Notes under the pieces: model-generated
Databases searched by the model: none
What the model was told of the DNA's origin: nothing
Seen by the model: only the letters and a program-made list of their open reading frames with translations
DNA from: JAOPZW01 sp036555665
GTDB taxonomy: Bacteria; Actinomycetota; Thermoleophilia; Solirubrobacterales; Solirubrobacteraceae
Length of the DNA: 64,000 nucleotides
Reading direction: 5' to 3'
Assembly: GCA_036555665.1 (NCBI GenBank)
Contig: DATBKW010000373.1
Coordinates: 3,421-67,420, forward strand
Program-made: the position numbers and the translations under genes
Shown: positions 35,612 to 43,827 of the stretch, in pieces
Layout of the letters: each line of letters starts with the position of its first letter
How positions within the stretch are numbered: the stretch's first letter is position 1

Positions 35612-37148
35612 TGCTCGCCAGCACGGCTCCGAGCACAACCGGGGCGCACGCCGCGATCGCGAGCGCCAGCGGCAGTCCGTTGGCCAGCGCGCGCGCCTGC
35701 GCGACGATGACCAGCGGCAGCGCTCCGAGCACGGCCGCCGCGGCCGGCCAGCGCACCAGCCACGCGATCACGGTGCCGCCACCGCCGGTCGGATCGCCGG
35801 CCGCGCCCGCGGCGAGCACGCTGATCGGCACGCGCCCGCCGCGGCGTGACGACAGCGCCGCGCACGCGACGACCGTCGGAACGACGAGGACCGCGAGGAC
35901 CGCGAGCGCGCCGCCGTGCTCCGGCAGATCGCCGGCCGCCGCCACCCCCGCGGCCGCCAAGGCGACCGCGACGGCCACGATCGCGATCGGCACGGCGAGA
36001 TGCGCGAGCAGGATGCGGCCGAACGGGCGCCGCAGCAGGATCTGCGACGTGCTCGGATGGTCGACCTCCAGCCGCAGCGGCTCGAGCACGATGCCCGCGG
36101 CAACGTAGATCCCCAGGGCCGCGATCGGCTCCGCGGCCGGATGCGGCGCCGCGGCCACGGCCAGCGCGCCGGCGGCCACTGCGAGCACGATGGCGCCGAG
36201 CGTCCGCGCCGGCGCGCGCAGGCTCGCGCACGCGTCGCGCCACGCGATGGCCAGCGCGGCGCGCCGCGGCGGTCGCAGCCGACCGCCGGCGCGCACACGG
36301 CCGGGTCCGCCCGCCCGCGCCAGCGCCAGCCGCGCCGTGCGCGCATCCCAGTTCCAGGCCGAAGCGCGTGCGCCCGCGTGCGCCTCGGCGCGCACGACAT
36401 GGCGCTCGGTCGGGCACGTTCCGAAGCGCCGCGCCGCGCTCAGCAGCGCGAGCGCGGTGACGACCGCCAAGGTGATCAACGCGCCGCCCGCAGCCGCCGT
36501 CGAGCCCGCCTCCGGCTGCAGCGCCCAGCCCCACGGCCCCGACCACAGCACCGCCGTCTGCGCCCCGGACCGGGCGGCGACCACAAGGCCCGCGCCCACC
36601 ACGACCGACAGCGGCAGCGCGACCGCCGCCGCGCGCGACGCGCGCGCCGAGCACTCCACGTGCCCGGCCAGCGCCACCGCGAGCACGCCGACCAGCGCGA
36701 GCCCCAGCCCCAGCCCCACGACCTCGAACGCCTCGACGCCGCGCCCGCGTCCGCCGAGCCCGACCAGCGTCACCGCCGCGACGAGCGCTCCGCCACACGC
36801 GCCCCACGCCACGGCACGCGCCAGCGGCCGCGACGCCAGCGCGCGGCGCGACAGCGGCGCGCCGAGCAGGAAGCCGACGTCGGGTTCGGCGAAGACGACC
36901 GGGCCCTGCCAGCTCCCCCAGCGCGCCACGACGGCCAGCGCGACCAGCACGATCGCCGGTCCCCACTCCGCGACCGTGTCCGGCGTGATCCACCGCGAGA
37001 GCGCGGCGCTCGCGGTCCCGTAGAGCAGCGCGCCGAGAATGGCCGTGGAGATCGCGACCGTGTAGAGGGTGTCCAGCCGCGCGCCGAGCGTCGGCCCCGG
37101 GCGCTTGACGTGCCACCACGCGCGCACGGTGGCGACCTGGGCGCTCAC
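35601..37148 (-). CDS. membrane subunit of an ABC exporter
   Basis: The 515-residue protein has about 12 hydrophobic helices, several very alanine/valine rich, and a central hydrophilic stretch (RFGTCPTERHVVRAEAHAGARASAWNWDARTARLALARAGG). It has no ATPase motif. The layout of two membrane halves around a cytoplasmic middle matches large permease subunits of ABC-2 or bacteriocin-type exporters. GTG 37148 overlaps the stop of the ATPase gene (GTGA), so the pair is one transporter. The cargo is unknown. Confidence 0.78.
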   Translation of the reverse strand: MSAQVATVRAWWHVKRPGPTLGARLDTLYTVAISTAILGALLYGTASAALSRWITPDTVAEWGPAIVLVALAVVARWGSWQGPVVFAEPDVGFLLGAPLSRRALASRPLARAVAWGACGGALVAAVTLVGLGGRGRGVEAFEVVGLGLGLALVGVLAVALAGHVECSARASRAAAVALPLSVVVGAGLVVAARSGAQTAVLWSGPWGWALQPEAGSTAAAGGALITLAVVTALALLSAARRFGTCPTERHVVRAEAHAGARASAWNWDARTARLALARAGGPGRVRAGGRLRPPRRAALAIAWRDACASLRAPARTLGAIVLAVAAGALAVAAAPHPAAEPIAALGIYVAAGIVLEPLRLEVDHPSTSQILLRRPFGRILLAHLAVPIAIVAVAVALAAAGVAAAGDLPEHGGALAVLAVLVVPTVVACAALSSRRGGRVPISVLAAGAAGDPTGGGGTVIAWLVRWPAAAAVLGALPLVIVAQARALANGLPLALAIAACAPVVLGAVLASTTR

Positions 37149-37861
37149 GCGATCTCCCATCCGGCAGCTGCGGCGCGCTCGGCCACCTCGCGATATCTGC
37201 CGGTATCCACCACCTCGCCCTCCGCGAGCAGCACCCCGCGGTCGGCCAGCCCGTCGGCGAAGCCGAGCTGGTGCGTGGTCAGCAGCACGGCACAGCCGGC
37301 CGCCTTGCGCTCGGCGAGGATCGCGTGCAGCAGCGCCTGCGACGGCGGGTCGAGGCCGACGACCGGCTCGTCGAGCAGCAGCAGCGCGGCCGGGCGGATG
37401 AGCGCGCAGGCGAGCTGCGTCTTCTGGCGCATGCCGCGCGACAGCTCGGCCGGGTGGAAGTCGGCGCGCGCGGCCAGCCCGAGGCGATCGAGTAGGTCAT
37501 CGATGCGGCCGTCGCTCTCCGATCCGGCCAGGCCGTGGGCGACGGTCACGAGCTCGAGGTGCTCGCGGACCGTCAGGTCCTCGTAGAGCAGCGGGTTGTC
37601 GGGCACAAGCGCCAGGCGCTCGCGCGCGTGCTCGGCGTCGGGCTCGCGGTGCGGGTCGAAGCCCTCGATGCGCACCTGCCCCGCCGTCGGCTCGATCAGG
37701 CCGGCCAGCGTGCGCACCGCCGTCGACTTGCCGCTGCCGTTGGCGCCGACCAGCGCGACGCATTGCCCCGGCACGATCGTCAGCGAGAAATCGCGCAACG
37801 CCGCGAGCCGGCCGTAGGAGTGGCCGACCTCCAGCGCCTCCAGCGGCGGCGGGTCGTTCAC
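37145..37861 (-). CDS. ABC transporter ATP-binding protein
   Basis: The 238-residue protein is a complete nucleotide-binding domain: Walker A GANGSGKST, Q-loop VPDNPLLYED, signature LSRGMRQK (in place of LSGGQ), Walker B LLLLDEPVVGLD and H-loop TTHQ. The order and spacing match ABC-2 type exporters such as CcmA or drug exporters. GTG 37861 overlaps the stop of the helicase gene and its own stop overlaps the permease start, so helicase, ATPase and permease form one overlapped operon, which is an odd grouping. Confidence 0.9.
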   Translation of the reverse strand: MNDPPPLEALEVGHSYGRLAALRDFSLTIVPGQCVALVGANGSGKSTAVRTLAGLIEPTAGQVRIEGFDPHREPDAEHARERLALVPDNPLLYEDLTVREHLELVTVAHGLAGSESDGRIDDLLDRLGLAARADFHPAELSRGMRQKTQLACALIRPAALLLLDEPVVGLDPPSQALLHAILAERKAAGCAVLLTTHQLGFADGLADRGVLLAEGEVVDTGRYREVAERAAAAGWEIA

Positions 37862-40800
37862 CGCTCGGCCGCCGGACAGGCGATGCGGTAGTCGCACACC
37901 GAGCACGCCGCATACGAGGGCGTCGGCTCGAAGCCCTGCCCGAGGATGCCGTCGGCGACCTCGAAGACCGTCTCGGTGATCCAGTCGCGATCGACGTCCT
38001 CGACGGGCAGCGGCACCTTCGTATCGTCGAGGACGTAGAGGTAGGCCTGGCGCGAGGAGTCAAGCCCCCAGGCCTCGCGCGCGCCGACGGCGTAGAGCGA
38101 GAGCTGCACGTCCTCGCGCAGCTGCGCGGGCGAGCGCGGGCGGCCCGTCTTGTAGTCGATCAGCTCGTAGTCGCCGTCTGGCAGGCGGTCGACGCGGTCC
38201 ACGCGCCCGCGCAGCGTGTGGGCGCCCATCCGGAAGCTGAAGGCCTTCTCGAACCACAGCGGCTCGCACGGCTCCGAGCGGAAGCGATCGTGGTAGCGGC
38301 GCAGCGCCCCGTCGGCCTTGGAATGAAGCTGGCGCTCCTGGTCGGAGCCGCCGAAGCCCCCGCGCCGCCAGCCGGCCTCGAGCAGGCCGAGCAGCTCGTC
38401 GAGCGTCCGCCCGCCGCTCTGGTGATAGCGCTCGAGGACCTGGTGGACGAGGATCCCGAAGCGCTGGTTGAGCGTCGGCTCGCTCGGGATCCGGAAGACG
38501 CGCGCGAACTTGTACTTCAGCGGGCACGTCCGGTAGGTCTCGATGTCCGAGGCGCTGAGCAGCAGGCCGTCGCCGCGCGTGGGCAGGAACGGCTCGAGCG
38601 AGGGCTCCTCGCGCGCGGCCATCGCGGTGGCGCGCGCGTGCGCGTCGCGCTCGGCGTCGAGCAGCAGGTCGTCGAGCGAGCTGGTCTGCAGGATCTCGCG
38701 CTGCTGCGCGGTGGCGGCGCCGATCAGGGCGACGTTGATCCCGGGCAGCGCGTCGGCCACCGACTGGCCCTCGGGGCGGTTCATCAGCGCGGCAAGCTTG
38801 AGCAGCTCCAGGTAGCGGACGGCGCCGTGAGCGACGTCGAGGTCGGTGTCGAAACGCAGCTCGCCCAGCCGCGTGCCCGTGCGCGGGATCGAGCGAAGCA
38901 GCTCGTCGCGCAGCGTCGTGAAGGTCGCGTGCAGCGTCTCGTCGGGACCGAACAGCTCCTCGGCGTGCTCCTCCCACGGCGCGTCGACGGCGGCGCGTAC
39001 CTCCTCGAGGAAGGGCGAGGGGTGCTGCAGCGCGCCCGCGGACGAGCGCTCGGCGTAGGCGAGCACGAGCCCCTCGCCGGCGCGGGTGATCGCGACGTGC
39101 AGCAGGCGGCGCATGTCGGCAACATGCTCGGCGCGCGTGTCCGGCGCGAGCTCCTCGTGCAGCAGTTCGGCCGGGATCGGCTCGGCCAACCGCCGGCGCG
39201 CGCCCGGCATCCGCGCCGACTGCAGGCCGAGCACGAACACGTGGCGGAACTCGCGGCCCTGCGCGGCGTGCATGGCCATGACCGCCACGGCGCCGCTGCG
39301 GCCCTCCCCGACGCCCTCCTCGTCGTCGTGCAGCCCGGCCTCGGCGACGGCGCTGACGTAGCGGGCGAACTCGCGGCCCGTCGCCTGCGGCGAGCGGCGC
39401 ACGTAGGCGGCGGCCAGCTCGCCGAAGCGCGCCAGCGAGACGAGGCGCTCGACGACGTCGGCCTGCGCGGCGAAGAGCTGCTGGCGGCGCAGGCCGAGGC
39501 GGTCGATCAGGCGGTGGACGAAGAGGTCCGGGCGCGAGGTGTCCAGGGCGCCGGCAGCGGAGCGGTGGAGCTTGAGGAAGCCGAGGATCCGCTCGCGCGC
39601 CTCCGGCGGGATCTGGGGCGACTCGGTGGCGGCCACCAGCGCCCCGACCATGTCGAGCTTGCGCCGCCGCGCGATCTGCACGCAGCGCGCGAGGTCGATC
39701 GAGCGCAGCTCGACCGGCGGGCGCGCGAGCGCGCGCACGACCGCGCCGGCGTCGCCGGGGTCGACGAGCAGCCGCAGCCACGCGAGCACGTCCTTGATCT
39801 CCGCGCGCTGGAAGAACGCCGTCGCGCCCGCCAGCGCGTAGGGCAGGGCGCGCTCCTCGAGGGCGACGGCGATCGTCTGGCCCTCGTTGCGCACCGAGCG
39901 CACCAGCACGCCGATCTCCTCGGGCGCCACGCCGCTTCGCACCAGCCGCTCGATCTCCGCCGCGACGCCCTGCGCCTGGGCACGCTCGTTGGCGCAGCGC
40001 CACACGCGGACCTGACGGGTGCCGGAGGCGGCCACGTGGCCGCCGGAGGCGGGTCCCGCCGGCCGGAGGCCGGGCGATGTCTGGCCGGGGGGCGCGACCA
40101 CGGGCTTCTCGACACGGTCCGCGATGGGCGCCACCACCGCCTCGGCCGCGGCGAGCACCGCCGACGGCGAGCGCAGCGAGCGCTGCAGGCGAACGGTCTG
40201 GGCCCCGGGCAGCTCGGCGGTCAGCGCGCGCAGGTTGCGCGGGGCGGCGCCGCGCCCGCGGCGGACCGCGCAGTCGTCGTCGCCCGCCGCGGTCAGCCCG
40301 CCGTGCTCGGCACCGAGCGCGACGACGAGCCGCAGCCCCGCGAGCTCGAGGTCCTGCGCGTCGTCGACGAGCACGTGGCGCCAGCGCGCGGCGGCGCGCG
40401 CGCGCACGTGTGGCTTGTCGCGCAGCAGCCTGATCGCCCCGAGAAGCAGGTCGCCGAAGTCAAGCGCGCCCTGCTCGCGCAGCATCCGGTCGTGCGCCGA
40501 GTAGACGCCGGCGAACTCGCGCTCGCGCTCGGCGCGCTCGTCGCCGTCCGGCAGTTCGGCCGCCCAGCGGTTGACCTCATCGGCGGTGATCATCGCGTCC
40601 TTGAGGCGGTCGATTCGCGCGATGACCGAGGCCAGCAGCGTCGCCGGGTTGCCCTGGAAGTCGTGCACGGCCAGCGTCAGCTCGTCGACTCGCTCGAGCA
40701 GCATCGCCAGGCGGTCGGCCGGCGCGACCGGCACCACGAACGGATCCAGGCCGGCCTCGAGCGCCTCGTCGCGCAGCAGGCGCGCGGCGAAGCCGTGGAC

Positions 40801-41061
40801 GGTGTGCACCGCGAGCTCCTCGAAGCCGTGCTCGAGCTCGTCCTCCACGCCGGCGCGCAGGGCGTCGGCCGCGGCCTCGGAGGCGGTCAGCGTGAGCACC
40901 TGCTCGGGGGCCAGTCCGCCGGCCGTGGCCAGCCACGCGTGGCGGTGCAGCAGCGTGCGCGTCTTGCCCGTGCCGGCCGCGCCCACGACGACCAGCGGAC
41001 CGCCGCGGTGCGCGACGATCTCGCGCTGCGCCGGTGTGAGGCCGTCGAGCGGATCGGGCAC
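37858..41061 (-). CDS. UvrD-like helicase fused to a PD-(D/E)XK nuclease with Fe-S cysteines
   Basis: The 1067-residue protein has an SF1A helicase part and a C-terminal RecB-type nuclease, like actinobacterial AdnA/AdnB or AddAB subunits that resect DNA ends. Visible parts: Q motif TPAQREIV, Walker A GAAGTGKT, motif VI VAITRAGEGLVLAY, nuclease core RGRVDRVDRL...YELIDYKTG and cysteines CPLKYKF plus CSVCDYRIAC expected to hold a 4Fe-4S cluster. Motif II reads VDDAQD (D234 where E is usual) and motif III GDDDC has Cys264 where Gln is expected, so motor activity may be weakened. No partner subunit adjoins it here. GTG 41061 is the start. Confidence 0.85.
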   Translation of the reverse strand: MPDPLDGLTPAQREIVAHRGGPLVVVGAAGTGKTRTLLHRHAWLATAGGLAPEQVLTLTASEAAADALRAGVEDELEHGFEELAVHTVHGFAARLLRDEALEAGLDPFVVPVAPADRLAMLLERVDELTLAVHDFQGNPATLLASVIARIDRLKDAMITADEVNRWAAELPDGDERAEREREFAGVYSAHDRMLREQGALDFGDLLLGAIRLLRDKPHVRARAAARWRHVLVDDAQDLELAGLRLVVALGAEHGGLTAAGDDDCAVRRGRGAAPRNLRALTAELPGAQTVRLQRSLRSPSAVLAAAEAVVAPIADRVEKPVVAPPGQTSPGLRPAGPASGGHVAASGTRQVRVWRCANERAQAQGVAAEIERLVRSGVAPEEIGVLVRSVRNEGQTIAVALEERALPYALAGATAFFQRAEIKDVLAWLRLLVDPGDAGAVVRALARPPVELRSIDLARCVQIARRRKLDMVGALVAATESPQIPPEARERILGFLKLHRSAAGALDTSRPDLFVHRLIDRLGLRRQQLFAAQADVVERLVSLARFGELAAAYVRRSPQATGREFARYVSAVAEAGLHDDEEGVGEGRSGAVAVMAMHAAQGREFRHVFVLGLQSARMPGARRRLAEPIPAELLHEELAPDTRAEHVADMRRLLHVAITRAGEGLVLAYAERSSAGALQHPSPFLEEVRAAVDAPWEEHAEELFGPDETLHATFTTLRDELLRSIPRTGTRLGELRFDTDLDVAHGAVRYLELLKLAALMNRPEGQSVADALPGINVALIGAATAQQREILQTSSLDDLLLDAERDAHARATAMAAREEPSLEPFLPTRGDGLLLSASDIETYRTCPLKYKFARVFRIPSEPTLNQRFGILVHQVLERYHQSGGRTLDELLGLLEAGWRRGGFGGSDQERQLHSKADGALRRYHDRFRSEPCEPLWFEKAFSFRMGAHTLRGRVDRVDRLPDGDYELIDYKTGRPRSPAQLREDVQLSLYAVGAREAWGLDSSRQAYLYVLDDTKVPLPVEDVDRDWITETVFEVADGILGQGFEPTPSYAACSVCDYRIACPAAER

Positions 41062-41072
41062 GCCCCTAGGAT

Positions 41073-41942
41073 ATGAGGCACATGGCGACCGCTCGCGACG
41101 CGACGGGTGAGCTGTTCTCGTTCGATTGGCTCGGTGCGTGCCGCAGCGCGGCGAAGGGCTTGCGTGGCGTCCTGCTCGAGAATCCGACGAGCCGCGAGCG
41201 GGTGATCGAGACCGGCGAGCGCGGCGAGGGCGGCGACCGCACGCTGGTCATCGACGCGCAGGCCGAGGATCGCGTCTTCGGCGAGCTCGACCGCCTCCAC
41301 GACGACGGCGCGCGTTTCACCGCGCTCTCCGAGGAGCGCGGCTATGTCGACTACGGCGATCCGGGCGTGCTCGTCGTCATCGACCCGATCGACGGCTCGA
41401 TGAACGCCAAGCGTGGCCTGACGCATCACGCGCTGTCGATCGCCGTGGCCGACGGGCCGACGATGGCCGACGTGCTCTTCGGCTACGTCTACGACCTCGG
41501 CCCGGGCGAGGAGTGGCGCGCGATGCGCGGTCTGGGCGCCTTTCTCAACGACCAGCCGCTGTCGGCGCCGCAGCCCGAGCGCCGGCGGTCCGACGGCAAG
41601 CTCGAGCTGGTGGCCATCGAGTCGGCCGATCCGCGTTGGCTGGCGGCCTCGAGCGACGCGCTCGTGCAGGTGACCGCGCGCGTGCGCGCGATCGGCTCGA
41701 TTGCCGTGTCGCTGTGCCAGGTCGCGGCGACCCGCGTCGACGGGATGGCGACGTTGTGGAACTGCCGCGCGGTCGATGCGGCCGCGGCCCAGCTCGTGGT
41801 GCGCGAGAGCGGCGGCCTGGTCGCCTTCACGGCGATGGACGAGCCGCTGGCCGCGCCGCTTGACCTCGAGCCGCGCTCGCCCGTCGTGGCCGCCCGAACC
41901 GACACGGCGCTGGCCCAGCTGGCCACGCTGCCCGCCGCGTGA
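41073..41942 (+). CDS. inositol monophosphatase family phosphatase
   Basis: The 289-residue protein has the IMPase-superfamily metal motif VVIDPIDGSMNAKRG, the distal block LWNCRAVDAAAAQLVVRESGG and an N-terminal E-rich region (SEERGYVD). IMPase relatives dephosphorylate inositol phosphates, fructose 1,6-bisphosphate, histidinol phosphate or PAP; the substrate is undetermined. In many members the distal motif has a tryptophan-aspartate (WD) pair; here it is WN, so metal coordination could differ slightly. ATG 41073 or 41082 may be the start. The gene overlaps the metalloprotease gene by four bases (GTGA). Confidence 0.85.
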   Translation: MRHMATARDATGELFSFDWLGACRSAAKGLRGVLLENPTSRERVIETGERGEGGDRTLVIDAQAEDRVFGELDRLHDDGARFTALSEERGYVDYGDPGVLVVIDPIDGSMNAKRGLTHHALSIAVADGPTMADVLFGYVYDLGPGEEWRAMRGLGAFLNDQPLSAPQPERRRSDGKLELVAIESADPRWLAASSDALVQVTARVRAIGSIAVSLCQVAATRVDGMATLWNCRAVDAAAAQLVVRESGGLVAFTAMDEPLAAPLDLEPRSPVVAARTDTALAQLATLPAA

Positions 41943-42979
41943 TGGTCGACTGGCGCCTGGCCGAGCGCGTGGCCGATGCCGTCTCCGGTGGCGACGGCGC
42001 CGGCCCGCCGCTGGGCGATGGCGTCGACATCGCCGCGATGGCCCAGCGCGCGTGCGAGCGCGTCAGCCACTACGCGCGGCTGCAACCCGCGACGCCGCCG
42101 CCCGCCGCGGAGGCGATCGGCCGGCGCGAATGGTCGCGGGCCAACCTGGAGACGATGCGCGGAACGCTCGAGCCGCTCGTCGAGCGGCTGGGCAGCGGGC
42201 CGCTGCAGGCCGCCGGCGGCGTCCTGATCGGCGCCGAGGCGGGCGGCATCGTCGGCTTCATGGGCCGCTCGGTGCTCGGCCAGTACGAGCTCGCGCTGCT
42301 GGATCCGGAGCGCCCGGCGCGGCTTCTGCTCGTCGCGCCCAACCTGCGCGAGGCGGCCAAGACGTTCCAGGCCGACGAGGCCGAGCTGCTGGAGTGGGTG
42401 GTCTTCCACGAGATCACCCACGCGGTCCAGTTCACCGGCGTCAGCTGGCTGCGCGAGCACCTCGCCGGAATGCTGAGCGAGCTGCTGGAGTCGGTGAAGG
42501 TCCAGATCGACACCTCCGCTCTGCTGCGCCTGCCCAAGCTCCAGGACGTGCGCGCGGCGTGGGACGCGGTCCGCGACGACGGCCTGGTGCACGCCGTGGC
42601 CGGCCCCGAGCGCAAGGCGATCATCGACCGGCTGCAGGCGGCGATGGCCCTGATCGAGGGCCACGCCGAGCACGTCATGGACGCGGCCGGGGCCGACGTC
42701 CTGCCGTCGCTGCCCAAGCTGCGCGAGTCGCTCGAGCGCCGCCGGCGCGAGAAGCCGCCGCTGGTCAAGCTGATCGAGCGTCTGCTCGGCCTCGATCTCA
42801 AGCTGCGGCAGTACATCATCGGCAAGCGCTTTTGCGACGCGGTCGTGCGCGACTGGGGGATCGATGCCCTCAACCGCGCCTGGACCGCTGCGGACCTGCT
42901 TCCGGACCTCGTCGAGCTCGAGGATCCGGCCGCCTGGATCAGGCGAACGCAGGTTCGTGCTGTAACCCCGGGCTCGTAG
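41939..42979 (+). CDS. zinc-dependent metalloprotease, DUF2342 family
   Basis: The 346-residue protein matches the DUF2342 metalloprotease family, widespread in actinobacteria and annotated in places as F420-biosynthesis-associated. The zinc motif is VFHEITHAVQF (HExxH with both histidines), with a downstream EGHAEHVMDAAG block holding the third ligand. ARLLLVAPNLREAAK and DLKLRQYIIGKRFCDAV are other family blocks. Target proteins are unknown. GTG 41939 overlaps the upstream phosphatase stop; ATG 41942 follows directly. Confidence 0.87.
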   Translation: MMVDWRLAERVADAVSGGDGAGPPLGDGVDIAAMAQRACERVSHYARLQPATPPPAAEAIGRREWSRANLETMRGTLEPLVERLGSGPLQAAGGVLIGAEAGGIVGFMGRSVLGQYELALLDPERPARLLLVAPNLREAAKTFQADEAELLEWVVFHEITHAVQFTGVSWLREHLAGMLSELLESVKVQIDTSALLRLPKLQDVRAAWDAVRDDGLVHAVAGPERKAIIDRLQAAMALIEGHAEHVMDAAGADVLPSLPKLRESLERRRREKPPLVKLIERLLGLDLKLRQYIIGKRFCDAVVRDWGIDALNRAWTAADLLPDLVELEDPAAWIRRTQVRAVTPGS

Positions 42980-43023
42980 AGGGTTACAAACATGTGTTCG
43001 CATGATAGACTTCCTTGCGAACA
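42961..43023 (+). promoter_or_regulatory. promoter with nested dyads and an SOS-box-like site before the coiled-coil gene
   Basis: In an unusually AT-rich gap, TTACAA (42984-42989) and TAGACT (43006-43011) form a -35/-10 pair with 16-base spacing. CAAACATGTGTTCG (42987-43000) overlaps the -35 and fills most of the spacer and matches the Gram-positive LexA box CGAACRNRYGTTYC at all but two of its positions. TGTAACCC (42961-42968) and GGGTTACA (42981-42988) form a perfect dyad over the stop codon of the upstream gene, and TGTTCGCA (42995-43002) with TGCGAACA (43016-43023) another. ACTTCCTT is repeated at 43009 and 43036. Confidence 0.5.
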
Positions 43024-43057
43024 AGATTAGAACTAACTTCCTTAGTAGAGGATGACC

Positions 43058-43642
43058 ATGGCCGAGCAGAGCACCACTGCCACCACCAAGCGGTCCACCA
43101 CCGCCAAGAAGGCTGCCGCAACCCGCAGCCGCAATCAGGCCGCTGCTGCGCGCAAGCGCTCGACGGCCGCCAAGAAGGCCGCCGAGACCCGCCGCGAGCT
43201 GGCCAAGACCCCGGTCGATCGCGTGCAGGAGTACGCCGAGCGTGCCGTCCTGATCCCCGTGGGCGCCGCCCTCGTGGCTCGTGACAACGTCATCGCGACG
43301 GTCGACGAGCTGCGCACGAGCCTCGCCACGCGCGAGAAGGCCGAGAAGGAGCTGGCCGCTCGGCGCAAGCGCATCGAGTCCGACCTCAGGCGCTTCGAGC
43401 GCCGCGGCCGCACCGAGCGCAACCGCGTCGAGCGCCGGATCAAGAAGGCCCGCACGCGCGTCGAGCGCGAGCTGCGCCAGCGTCGCACGCGCGTCGAGCG
43501 CGAGATCCGCTCGACCCGCAAGGACTTCGACTCGCAGGCCGACCTGCTCGGCGCGCGCGTGGAGAACATCGTGCAGACGGGGCTCACCCGCGGCACGGAG
43601 GTCGCGACGAAGATTCAGGAGCGCGTCGGCACCGTCGCCTAG
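43058..43642 (+). CDS. Lys/Ala-rich coiled-coil protein (histone- or phasin-like)
   Basis: The 194-residue protein starts with a Lys/Ala/Thr-rich tail (TTAKKAAATRSRNQAAAARKR, about residues 11-31) like H1-type nucleoid proteins, then a short hydrophobic patch (VLIPVGAALVA) and a long basic coiled coil (LATREKAEKELAARRKR... RVERRIKKARTRVEREL). HBHA-type adhesins and phasins have similar composition with different order, so the role is open. ATG 43058 follows GAGG at usable distance; ATG 43052 is too close to it. It has its own promoter region and is followed by hairpins ending in a strong terminator, so it is probably a separate, highly expressed unit. Confidence 0.7.
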   Translation: MAEQSTTATTKRSTTAKKAAATRSRNQAAAARKRSTAAKKAAETRRELAKTPVDRVQEYAERAVLIPVGAALVARDNVIATVDELRTSLATREKAEKELAARRKRIESDLRRFERRGRTERNRVERRIKKARTRVERELRQRRTRVEREIRSTRKDFDSQADLLGARVENIVQTGLTRGTEVATKIQERVGTVA

Positions 43643-43652
43643 CACGACTTCC

Positions 43653-43769
43653 CGTCCCGGGCGCGGAGAGGGCCCGGCGACGAAGGACTGCCGGCTGCAT
43701 ATCCCCGCCGGCAGTGCAGTACCTCTCCTCCCTCAGGAACGGCCCGCCATCGCGCGGGCCGTTCCTTTT
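43653..43769 (+). ncRNA. three-hairpin candidate small RNA with intrinsic terminator
   Basis: Three stems follow the coiled-coil gene: CCGGGC (43657-43662) with GCCCGG (43672-43677); ACTGCCGGC (43687-43695) with GCCGGCAGT (43707-43715) over loop TGCATATCCCC; and AGGAACGGCCCGC (43735-43747) with GCGGGCCGTTCCT (43754-43766), 13 perfect pairs over a 6-base loop and followed by TTT. Between stems two and three, ACCTCTCCTCCCTC is complementary to Shine-Dalgarno sequences. It may be a 3' UTR-derived RNA or simply a terminated UTR. Confidence 0.4.
43735..43769 (+). terminator. intrinsic terminator before the Mrp gene
   Basis: A 13-base perfect stem (43735-43747 with 43754-43766), 6-base loop CATCGC and TTTT (43766-43769) give a strong Rho-independent terminator, ending transcription of the coiled-coil gene 59 bases before the Mrp ATPase start. 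Confidence 0.85.
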
Positions 43770-43827
43770 CGCCGGTGCGCGGCGCCGCGCGCCGGGACCG
43801 GGCGCGGGCCTCTGCTTGAATGAGGGC

